From Lunularia cruciata (taxonomy: Eukaryota > Streptophyta > Marchantiopsida > Lunulariales > Lunulariaceae), in assembly GCA_948567375.1 (NCBI GenBank), contig OX419762.1:29962608-30026607 (forward strand): a stretch of DNA of 64,000 bases, in the 5' to 3' direction. The first letter of the stretch is position 1; every line of letters begins with the position of its first letter. A program made the translations under genes and the position numbers. The notes under the pieces are model-generated. The model searched no databases and was not told where the DNA came from. It saw only the letters and a list, made by a program, of their open reading frames with translations. Of this stretch, positions 51,689-60,232 are shown one piece after another.

Positions 51689-52594
51689 CTACTGGGATTC
51701 TTTGTTTCCCTGATCATTCCGCTCTACAATCTCCACCTGGGCAACTTGTCGAGGTTGTCTATTCTTGAGTGGACATTCAGTAATGCGATGCCCCAATTGG
51801 CAACAATAAAAACAACCACTATTTTGTCACAATTTCTCTCTATCTGCCATGCCAAGTGGTCTTCATTGAATGGCCTCAATCTCCATTGGTGCTGGCTCTT
51901 CCACTTGTGTGTAGTGTATTGGTAGGCTCTGTGGAGGTCAAGGTTGAGGCCAAGTTGTTGCCACCAAGGAATCAAAACGTTTGGCCAACCGCATGGCTTC
52001 CTCCAAGTGTTGTGTCTCTCACATGGTTACCTCTAATTTGGTTCCTGCCTTCAAGCCCCTCACAAATCAATCCAGAGCTTCACCTTCCAATATATCTAGA
52101 ATTTGCATGATGGTGTTTTGGAATTGTGTGATGTAGCTTCTTACAGAGCCATTCTGTTTCAACTCCGCCAACTTATCCCGTGCAGCTCATGTGGCATTTA
52201 TAGCTTGGAATAGACTAATTATTATGCTCTTGAATTCGGACTATGTCAAGATTGGTGCAACAATTTGTCATTCAGCTTGCTCTACTCGGAATCTCCACCA
52301 TAGCTTTGCTACTCCATCCAATTGGCTAGAAGCCAAGAGAATCTGTTTTTGCTCGTCTTGTAGATTGGTAGCTTCAAAATAATGTTCACAATCAAACACA
52401 AAATTCTCCATTGCACCCGGAAGATTCTTGCCTTCAAATACCTTGGGTTTAGGGAATCCGATCCGATCTTCTCCTTCTCAAATTGGTACTCTCTCCATCT
52501 GCTCTTGTTATCAAAGATCTCCTTCATCCAACAATCAAGTAAGGTGCTTGATTTGTTGTTGCATAGTAAGGACAACATCGGGTATTGCCACCAT
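51689..52594 (-). pseudogene. gag of element E
   Basis: The ATG at 52592-52594 starts a frame homologous to chromovirus gag, carrying about a dozen in-frame stops. A retrotransposon gag domain is readable in the middle (for example RDKLAELKQNGSVRSY). One CCHC zinc knuckle, CFYCCQLGHRITEC, is at about 51780-51822. The frame ends with TAG at 51689-51691, and protease continues in another frame, so a frameshift joined gag and pol or an indel has occurred. Zinc knuckles bind the element RNA during packaging. Confidence 0.78.
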
Positions 52595-52853
52595 GGTTGC
52601 TACTTTATCACACCACCCCTAATCTATCTAATTAACTAACACATAGAAACAACACGTCCACCGTTCTCCATAAGTTACAATCGGAAGTACCAAGGGTTCC
52701 TCAGATATGGTGATCATATGCAAAAAATCTTGTCCAAAGTGCGGGGTGATGAATTGTGTGAAACAATGCTTGGGTAGTATTTGGACGCAAAAATCCCAAT
52801 GGTTTGGTGGAAGTGGATTTGGTGGTCCATAAATTCCATCCATCCCATTCCTA

Positions 52854-52865
52854 CTCTAATACCAA
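52854..52865 (-). other. primer binding site of element E
   Basis: On the element strand TTGGTATTAGAG lies directly after the 5' LTR. It matches the 3' end complement of initiator tRNA-Met (TGGTATCAGAG) with one C-to-T change. Confidence 0.85.
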
Positions 52866-53277
52866 TGTAAAAGACCGAATCCAAGGAGAGAAATAGGAGA
52901 ATGGAAACTCACATTGGGACACTTGAATGAGGGAAAACTCCAAATGCCTAGCATGAGCTTTGGCTTTGGTATTTATAGGTAGCATACAAGGCCTTTGAGA
53001 AGCTTCTCAAGAAGCTTCTTCAAGCCGCTTTCTTAGAGTGCAAGCCAAGTTAACTAGGAAGCTTCTCAAGAAGCTTCCTTCTAGAAGCCGTCTACTTGGT
53101 GTGCAAGCTAAGCTTGTTGGAAGCTTCTAGAAGCTACTTACTTGAGGTGCAAGCTAAGCTAGCTAGGAAACTTTCCAAGAAGCTTCCTAGGTACTTCCGG
53201 AATATTCTAGGCTAATTTGTCTTATGTGCTACTTTGTAAGCCTGACTAACTTTGTCGCTAAACTCCATATTGTTACA
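52866..53277 (-). repeat. 5' LTR of element E
   Basis: 412 bp, a direct repeat of 46240-46629, with the same ends and TATA-like core and with more AAGCTTC modules. Followed by the GAGGC duplication. Confidence 0.92.
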
Positions 53278-53282
53278 GAGGC

Positions 53283-53548
53283 AAGGACAATGTCATAACT
53301 TTCCATTGGGGTCGGACATTAAGAAGGTACCACACAAAAAAAAAGCTGGCCTTTGAGTGGGCAAAAATTAACATTGACAAGAGCATGCAGAAGGTGTGAT
53401 TTCTTGGTAGAAGTTCAAAATGAAGAAAGACTAAGAAGACACACCACTATAAAATTTGAGATTGAGACGAAGAGATGACTAGTAACTTCCCATCACCATT
53501 AAGGAGTCATCCTAAGGGAGATCGGGGAAAAGAGATTGTGGTAAGAGA
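53283..53548. other. target DNA between elements E and B
   Basis: Continuation of 46021-46239 on the other side of element E. No gene or named repeat seen. Confidence 0.45.
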
Positions 53549-54211
53549 TGTCGTGCGTATATACATCGCTACACAACATACATCGCTGTCAACATCATAC
53601 ACTATAAAAGCACAACTCACACATAAGTCATACATAGACTCTAAAGTGCCACAATAATCAGATTGCTTAACATTCTCAACTCAACTCAACTCAGATCAGT
53701 ACTTGATCTGTCACTCTATAAACTGCCAACAACTGGGCACTGATTACAGTCAAGCCACACCCACTCAAGCATAGAGAATCCAGGTGACGCTCGCCGGCCT
53801 CTGTCCACCATAGCCAGGAACTCGAAGGCTCAACATCAGAGAAGTGAGCTCTCTGGAGCTCACTTCGAAACTATACCCCCTGGACTTGAGCTAGCCCTGA
53901 AACCCTAACGGTCCCGCTGACGGCACACTCGACGGTGCAAACGGTGCAAAGTGACGGTGGGCCCCACCGTGAAGTCAGTACCCCGAACACGAAATCTAAC
54001 CGTCGGAAAGTAGTCCCTGAGAAACAGCTAGAATAACTCTAACTACCATCACTGGAACTCCAGTGTCCGAGCATCTAGATGCGGAACTACAAATGGCGTG
54101 ACAGCTGTCGTGCGTATATACATCGCTACACAACATACATCACTGTCAACATCATACACTATAAAAGCACAACTCACACATAAGTCATACATAGACTCTA
54201 AAGTGCCACAA
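53549..54211 (-). repeat. complex 3' terminus of B: 106-bp unit, core, 106-bp unit
   Basis: A unit of about 106 bp (53549-53654) is repeated at 54106-54211 almost unchanged. Between them lie a primer-site-like leader piece (about 53690-53745) and the terminal core up to 54103. On the element strand the 106-bp unit begins TGTGGCAC and ends GCACGACA, so by itself it has TG...CA ends and sits directly after the purine tract. Copy C has the same arrangement. The true LTR limits are therefore ambiguous: 106 bp, about 450 bp or about 660 bp. Confidence 0.6.
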
Positions 54212-54379
54212 TCGCCCCCCTAGCTGGCGGTTAGGTCCCTCTAACTCCAGATAGCCATCTACTCTAAGTATATGGTATACCCTCTAATGGGCAAAGATCA
54301 AGAGGCCGGGTGCTATGGAGCCCCATCGTTAGTCGCCTGTCTGCAATCTATACCATATAAAGAATGAACTAGCTATAGG
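54212..54379 (-). other. 3' UTR and purine tract of B
   Basis: Conserved with 433-616 of copy A and 45861-46020 of copy C. Near 54214-54220 a C-run gives AGGGGGG on the element strand next to the terminal unit, a good purine tract for plus-strand priming. Confidence 0.65.
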
Positions 54380-57300
54380 TCAAGTACATCTAGGACATAA
54401 CCACTGTCCCTGAGGAACCACCGTGAGGGGAGGAGTCATACATGCCATATGCCATCCTCTCGAACAGCTATCACACACTAACATAGTAGCAGCTCCACCA
54501 GAAGAGCCACATAACATACACCTCAAGCCTGCACGTACAAGTGCCAAGCTTGGGTCCATAGTACCATCAATGTTTGGAAGGTGGCATGGCGCACAATTGC
54601 GCACATGATCCTTCCAAACAACACCATCACGTCCTTCTAACACAAGGACTCCAGATGGTAAAACCTCGCGCACTCTCAAGATAGTGCGGCCTGTAGAAAC
54701 ATCAAGTGTCGTTGGTGCTGTCTGCTGTAGATATACATAGTCGCCTGGATGAAATCGACGGATCGAGGGTCTATAACCTCCTCCTCGAATGGTAGCATAG
54801 CGTAAAGTATCTCTATGCTGAGCAATCGCCAAGTTCTTGAAGGCCATCGGCATCACTCTCTGAAAGATCTCTGCCCGCTGAGAACATGCGCTCATCCATA
54901 CATCAGGGTCATCCAAGTCCAAAACTACAATAGCATCTCGACGAATGGCTGCAGGTAAATCTGGATCTCGTCCATAGAGTAGAAAGTATGGAGAGAAGGA
55001 TGCTAAGGAGGCTTGCCGGCTGAACCGATAGCCCATGGCCAACCAAGGTAACTGGAGATCCCAATCTCCCAAGTGGCCTCTCTGCAAACCATACTTTCGC
55101 AATCCTCTCTTCACCGTCTGAACCACTCTCTCTGCTAAGCCATCTGCCTCAGGGTGATCTCGGGATGTAGTACAATGATCAATCAAAGCCTTGTCACACA
55201 AGACCTGAAACTCTCCCAAGAACTCTGTACCCTGATCAGTCAAAACCTCAGCTGGTGCACCAAAATGACTAAGAACTCGATCCAGGAACGAGTAAGCTGT
55301 CCCTTCACTAGACTTGTCAGGAAGTGCCACCAACTCAATCCACTTGGAGAAGTGCTCCACCATCACCAAAACATACCGATGATGTCTCACAGTCAGCGGT
55401 AAAGGTCCGGCAAAATCCAAACTCCAACGGTAACCCAATCCCATGATAGGTAATGGGTGTAACTGTGGCGTAGGAGCATTGAATGATGCTCTAACTCGGT
55501 CACAAACCACACATCTGGCAACAAATTGCTGTACCTCGGTCTGCATACCGCGCCACCAATAATGACTCTGGAGTAAGCTATATGTACGCTTTACTCCAAA
55601 ATGTCCTAGCTCCTCATGAGCATGACGGACCAACTGTGGTCTCTGTAATGGAAGTGGTACTACTCGCACTCTACCATCCTCCCATACACGCAAAAGGTGT
55701 CTACCCTCCAATCTGAACCGTCTGGCCCGCTGAAGAACATGGTCTCTCTCCTTGGCCCCAACTGTGCCACCCACAACACCAGTGCGAAGATAGTCCATCA
55801 CTAAGACATCATCATGAATGTCTCGCTGAACTGTACCAATATCTTCACTCTCTGGATCTGTGACCTCAATAACTCCTCCTGTATGCGCTGAGAGAGATAC
55901 CACCAAAGTCTCTGCAAATATACACAGAAAGGCCGATGCATGCCAACCTGACACCATCTCCTCATCTGTCTCACCATGCCAACGTGCTCCGGTCTGATCC
56001 TGCTGGCTGGGACATGGGTTTCTACTCAACCCATCTGCATCACGGTTCACCACTCCAGGTCTGTGAACAACCGTGAAATCATACTCCTGTAAAATCAGAG
56101 CCCATCGTGCAAGCTTCCCTGAAAGCTTGTCGGACTCCATCAACCACTTCAGCGGCTGATGATCAGTGATGAGAGTGAAGGGGTTACCAAATAGGTAACA
56201 TCGGAAATGTGCTACTGCCCAAACTGCTGCCAAGCACTCTCCCTCATATGAACTATACTTCGCCTCCGCTGAATTGTTGGAGCGACTAGCATAGGCCACC
56301 ACAAACTCCTTCTCCTCATCATCATGCTGGGTGAGCACCGCTCCAAGCCCCAACATACTCCAATCAGTGTGAACCTGAAATGGTCGTCCCCTGATCGGTC
56401 TCCTCAAAATAGGAGCAGATGTCAACCTCTCCTTGAGCTCTACAAAAGCTCTCTCCTGCTCATCTCCCCAACACCACTCCTGTGTAAGCTTGGTCAGCTT
56501 CGTCAAGGCCTTGGCAATGGCACTAAATCCTCTAACATAGCGGCGATAGAAGTTTGCCAACCCAAGGAATGCTCGCACTCTGCTCACATCCGTAGGCCGA
56601 GGAATACGTGCAATAGCCTCCACCTTGGTCTGCTGAACACCAAGTCCTCCGGGGTAGATAGTGTGACCCAAATACTCAACCTGCTCATGGAAGAACCTAC
56701 ACTTCCCAGGATGTAATTTGAGTCCATGAGATCTCAACCTCTCAAACACCTCCAACGACTGTCTCTCATGCTCCTCCACAATAGTGCTATACACCAAAAT
56801 GTCATCAATATAGCATCGAGCAAAATCCAGTCCAGCTAGGATCCTATCCATGACCCTCTGGAACTCAGCAGGAGCATTCTTCAACCCAAATGGTAAGAAT
56901 CTCCACTGATATAACACATCCTTGCCGTGAGGATCAATAGCCCAAAATGCTATCTTGGACTTATCTTCCTCCCTGATCGGCAACTGATGATATCCCGCTC
57001 GAAGATCCAAAGTACTGAAGACCTTTGCATGCCCAATCGCATCAAAAATCTCCTCCGGTGTAGGCATGGCATACCGATCAGCCCTGGTCTGTCGGTTGAT
57101 AGGACGGTAATCTCCACACATCCGCCTATCTGTATAGTTGCCATGCATATCCTTCTTGGCTGGCATCACTGTCGCTGATGCATACTCTCCATGTGAAATC
57201 TCCACCAAACCAGCCTCAAAAAGGTCACTACTCCGGCTCTGAATCAATTTCCTCTCCATCTCACTATATCGATAAGGACGTCGGAAAACAGGTGTGTCGC

Positions 57301-57493
57301 TAGTCAGCTCAATCCGTATACCAGGTCCCTTCAGAGCACCCAAATCCTTCATACTGAAGGCAAAACAACTCGTGTGACTCCTCAAGAACCTCCAAACCCT
57401 CCGTCTTTCCTCTCCAGTAAGCTTGGGTCCAAGATCTGGCTCCCAAGTATCCTCTGTAACTGTAGTAGGAGTGGAAGACGTACTGACTGGCTG
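54380..57493 (-). CDS. reverse transcriptase-RNase H-integrase-PHD polyprotein of B
   Basis: An uninterrupted frame. Counting from an internal start at 57385 it is 1001 residues; the frame is open back to the amber at 57494-57496, adding 36 residues with no ATG needed if made by readthrough. Reverse transcriptase covers about residues 30-200 with FSTLDL, QWRFLPFGL and YIDD at 192-195. RNase H covers about 337-455 (VHTDWS, EGECLA, TDHQPLKW, RDADGLSR). Integrase has an HHCC zinc domain at 588-628, a core with Asp 657, Asp 717 and Glu 752, and a tail at 870-940. Residues 954-1000 form a PHD finger with the C4HC3 pattern (CMLCG, CDSC, WHMAC, WLCPRC). All catalytic residues are present. It copies element RNA and inserts the DNA; the PHD may choose the target chromatin (inference). 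Confidence 0.94.
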   Translation of the reverse strand, partial: QPVSTSSTPTTVTEDTWEPDLGPKLTGEERRRVWRFLRSHTSCFAFSMKDLGALKGPGIRIELTSDTPVFRRPYRYSEMERKLIQSRSSDLFEAGLVEISHGEYASATVMPAKKDMHGNYTDRRMCGDYRPINRQTRADRYAMPTPEEIFDAIGHAKVFSTLDLRAGYHQLPIREEDKSKIAFWAIDPHGKDVLYQWRFLPFGLKNAPAEFQRVMDRILAGLDFARCYIDDILVYSTIVEEHERQSLEVFERLRSHGLKLHPGKCRFFHEQVEYLGHTIYPGGLGVQQTKVEAIARIPRPTDVSRVRAFLGLANFYRRYVRGFSAIAKALTKLTKLTQEWCWGDEQERAFVELKERLTSAPILRRPIRGRPFQVHTDWSMLGLGAVLTQHDDEEKEFVVAYASRSNNSAEAKYSSYEGECLAAVWAVAHFRCYLFGNPFTLITDHQPLKWLMESDKLSGKLARWALILQEYDFTVVHRPGVVNRDADGLSRNPCPSQQDQTGARWHGETDEEMVSGWHASAFLCIFAETLVVSLSAHTGGVIEVTDPESEDIGTVQRDIHDDVLVMDYLRTGVVGGTVGAKERDHVLQRARRFRLEGRHLLRVWEDGRVRVVPLPLQRPQLVRHAHEELGHFGVKRTYSLLQSHYWWRGMQTEVQQFVARCVVCDRVRASFNAPTPQLHPLPIMGLGYRWSLDFAGPLPLTVRHHRYVLVMVEHFSKWIELVALPDKSSEGTAYSFLDRVLSHFGAPAEVLTDQGTEFLGEFQVLCDKALIDHCTTSRDHPEADGLAERVVQTVKRGLRKYGLQRGHLGDWDLQLPWLAMGYRFSRQASLASFSPYFLLYGRDPDLPAAIRRDAIVVLDLDDPDVWMSACSQRAEIFQRVMPMAFKNLAIAQHRDTLRYATIRGGGYRPSIRRFHPGDYVYLQQTAPTTLDVSTGRTILRVREVLPSGVLVLEGRDGVVWKDHVRNCAPCHLPNIDGTMDPSLALVRAGLRCMLCGSSGGAATMLVCDSCSRGWHMACMTPPLTVVPQGQWLCPRCT

Positions 57494-57496
57494 CTA
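57485..57496 (-). promoter_or_regulatory. candidate stop-codon readthrough signal
   Basis: On the element strand TAG CAG CCA follows the methyltransferase frame, and the pol frame continues without shift. UAG-CAR-YYA is the known readthrough context of tobamovirus replicase. Copy A has the same TAG CAG CCA at 6719-6727 although its surroundings have decayed. Use of the signal is inferred. Confidence 0.65.
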
Positions 57497-60232
57497 TACT
57501 GGGCCCTTGGGAGCAATGGTGTCATGCTCCCGACCACTGGAGGTCCCAACCTCTGTGTGAAAAACTCCCTCCACTCTGGCTGCAAGCTCCATACGTCCTC
57601 TAGCTGCATCCCATGTGGACCAAGGGTGTAATCCAAGTAGCCCACGCTCACCTGGATGGACTCCAAGTAGACCACTCTCCCTAGTAGCTACTGGATGTGT
57701 CCCAAGAATACCATGTCCACTCGGTCCATCGCCCCCAGCATGTGCCTGAATCGTCTCGATAGGCACAGGGCTCACAAGTGTCCGAGTGGTGATGCCTATC
57801 AAGCGCATCCTACGCTGCTCTGCCAAACCAAGGCTCACAATCCAGGTCAAACAGTTCAGGTCCATAGCTTGACCTAACACCTGACGCCTGGATGCCTCTG
57901 ACACTGCTGGAACAGCGGTAATACCGGTGCGAAAACCCATCGCCCGCTCTCTCTCATCAGCATTGGGCTCCACCAACTGCTGTAACTGTGAGTCCCAAAC
58001 AAGTCCAGGTCCTCCCTCTCGAAAAGCATGAGAGCTTGGGAAACTCATGAGTGTGGGAAATGCAGCTCTAGGCTGTCCAACTAGGTTCACCACTGCCATG
58101 GGTGACCTATCAGCCACTACCACTGTCTGAGACTGACGCCCAACATCCAAGATATCATCAACAAGAATGTGGTCCAGTCGCTGAATCCCATCATAAGCAC
58201 GCTGTAGAACCTCTCTGGGTAAGAGGTTTGTCCACCAAAGACGAAGACGATGAGCCCGTGATCCCACTCTGGCTGCATCTAACAATACAGCAGGTCCCAT
58301 CCATGAATGGACCTGATGTGTACTCGCCACCACTCTAGTGCGAGAATCACCCATCAATGGAACGTTCTCCAAAAGGTAAGCTGGAGAAACAGACTGATGA
58401 ACCTGGAGATGTCGTAGTATCCGTAACATCTCCCAAAACACACCAGAACGAGGATCCTAAAGACCCAAACCGCGGCCCGCACGTGTATGTCCCTGACATG
58501 GCCATCCAGAAATCACCAAGTGAACAGGCCCATGTCTCTCTAGGTCATGCGCCCCCAGTAAGGAAATGTCTCCTGGTAAGGCCTTCTGGTAACCTCTGAC
58601 TGCTGACATCGGTAATAACTCCGGATACCGATAGGCCAAGTGTGCCACATGATGTAGAGAGACTCGCCTAGCAGTCTCATCTCTCTCTACATACAAGTAC
58701 CTCTGTACTCGGATACCCGCCTGTAATACCGCAGCTAGTCCGGTGCTGATCCCACCAAACAACTCCAATAGGCATATCCCCTCTACTGGATACTGCCAAG
58801 CAATGAGTGTGGTATCCAGAGGTGTCAAAGCAATCGCCTCTGGAGGCTCATCCTCACACTCATCCCCTGATGGTACGAAGGCTCCACTCCAAGCCTGCTG
58901 CACCAACTGATCTGCATGCTGCTGCAATGCCTCCTCTGAACTCCACAATGGAACATCCAAGGTGGATGGAACAATCCCACTCGTACTCCATAGCCGAGTG
59001 ATCTCCTCTGGTATTGGAGTATCCTCTGCATGGGCGTTCCCCTCCAACAAGTCACCAGGCCAAGTAACTGCACCGCTGAAAGCCAAAACTGATGCTGCCA
59101 TGGTCCCGGACTGTAGTGAGCCAAGACTGCCACTACTGAAGCGTACTGGTAGGCGACATACCCGTCCCTCACCAGACTGCCAACCAGGTCTATAAGAGGC
59201 TGTCTCCTCCCAATAGTCAATACTGAAACCCATAGGGTATAACACTGCTCCCCCAACTAGCACATCATAGGACTCAGCTATCGTCGCAATAGCCTGAGCT
59301 CTCACCACCGAGCTATCAGTTGGATGACCAGGCTGAACCTGGACAACAAGCTCTCCACATGTGATGTACTGTGTCGAACCACCACCAAGAGATGTCTGGA
59401 TCTGAAATGGACACCTCTCCACATCGGTCTTCCGTAACTCCAGACCAACAACTGCAGCCTTCCCCAACATAAGGGGCTGCGCACCAGAGTCTAACAAGAC
59501 TCTCTGTGGTGTATAGACCTTCCCTGAAGGTCCTACCAAACGAAAGATCCCCCTCTGGTTATCCAATAGGACAACACCAAGTGTAAACCGCGCTCTCTCA
59601 AAGGCCGGTCTAGCTGGCAACTCCTCCAGTCTAGCCGCTGCTGCCTGCCATAAACCACTGGTCGCTGAACGGATCCCATGCTCCTCAACCAAGTCAGCTC
59701 CACTACCAACCACCTCTGCTCTAGTAGTAGGAACTGCACCATCCCTACTCTCACACAACATGGCAGCCAACCGGAACACTGGGGCTGGGTCCACTCCCAA
59801 TGTAAACATGTCACTGGCTGAAAATAAAGGATGCCGCATAATCAGCTGAGCCGCTCCCAACATCATGCTAGACTCAATCTGTGTAGTAGCAGGTGGCTGA
59901 CTAGCAGGTACTCCATCAAGTACTCCATCACCACCTACCACACCTGCACTGGGACGTCTAGGAACCATGGATGTCGTCTGCAATGCCTCAGATAACGTGA
60001 AAGATTGGGGAAGTCTGACCTGTCTCCCAACCTCTCCTCTTTGTGGGTCCAACTCCACTGATGCTCCTCTAGGCTCTGGAGCACGTACTGCACTCCTAGT
60101 CACTGCTGCAGATGCATCCACCTGTGCTGCTCCGCACATGAAGTCCAAAGCATCTCTATCACCAGCATATGAGGTGGAAGCCTCAGCACCCGAATCTGAT
60201 CTCCTATGAGCAATAGCCATACTAGCCAATCT
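57494..60232 (-). pseudogene. protease-DNMT3-like DNA methyltransferase of B, one in-frame stop
   Basis: The protease is in the first half, with active site VLLDSGAQ near residue 255 of the frame that opens after the gag stop. The methyltransferase follows at 58774-57826, about 316 residues. Motif I is LLELFGGISTGLAAVLQAGI, the catalytic motif IV is SGWPCQGH (cysteine near 58495), motif VI is LLENVPLMGD, motif VIII HRLRLWWTNLLP, motif IX ERERAMGF and motif X RRQVLGQAMDLNCLTW. The order and spacing are those of C5-cytosine methyltransferases of DNMT3 type, not the rearranged DRM type. The only lesion is TAG at 58457-58459, where copy A has a glutamine codon (CAA); a CAG-to-TAG change explains it. 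No ADD or PWWP domain precedes it. After motif X is a tail of about 100 residues with GLLGVHP-like repeats. The ATG at 60218-60220 could start it independently of gag. It ends at an amber shared with copy A. Confidence 0.92.
57826..58774 (-). other. C5-cytosine methyltransferase domain
   Basis: Domain limits were set from motif I to motif X. The PC dipeptide of motif IV carries the nucleophilic cysteine and ENV of motif VI the glutamate that contacts the target cytosine, so the catalytic residues are kept. Resemblance to plant and animal DNMT3 comes from FGGI(S/A)TGL in motif I and RLRLWWTNLLP, equivalent to the R-FWGNLPG region of DNMT3. Related, more decayed sequence lies at about 7080-8000. 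Confidence 0.88.

Larger units (their letters stand above)
46588..51690 (-). pseudogene. pol of element E with chromodomain, interrupted
   Basis: In transcript order: protease at 51270-51662 with active site VDSGSS; reverse transcriptase at about 50400-51059 and into 50028-50456 (FVNDILIYS in place of YxDD, so one catalytic position is degraded or divergent); RNase H at about 49770-50000; integrase from about 49600 to 47600, split by R2 at 48236-48983; and chromodomain at 46640-46835 continuing at 47515, split by R3. The chromodomain shows YEVDRIL, EYKVLWKEY and TWEPLSHF. Such a domain binds methylated histone H3 in this clade and targets heterochromatin. The C-terminus reads into the LTR. 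Multiple stops and frameshifts mean it is not functional as it stands. Confidence 0.88.
46240..53277 (-). mobile_element. chromovirus-type Ty3/gypsy element E, complete structure
   Basis: It has LTRs at 46240-46629 and 52866-53277, both TGTAAAAG...TTGTTACA, and a perfect 5-bp target duplication GAGGC (46235-46239 and 53278-53282). A primer site lies at 52854-52865 (TTGGTATTAGAG on the element strand, an initiator tRNA-Met match with one change) and a purine tract at 46630-46642. Inside are gag with a zinc knuckle, protease, reverse transcriptase, RNase H, integrase and a chromodomain. Two solo LTRs interrupt it, R2 at 48236-48983 and R3 at 46836-47514, leaving about 5.6 kb of its own sequence. 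Stops and frameshifts make it non-autonomous now. LTRs differ by substitutions and a 22-bp indel, so it is not recent. Confidence 0.92.

Noticed and set aside
53549-54211. A separate miniature LTR element (TRIM) of about 660 bp with 106-bp LTRs
   Set aside because: The unit has TG...CA ends, but its core is the 5' terminal unit of the methyltransferase family, and no primer site follows the first 106-bp repeat. Kept as a question about the termini of that family.
57494-57496. Reading the amber before pol as a simple inactivating mutation
   Set aside because: The old copy A has the same codon and the same following six bases in spite of heavy decay around it.
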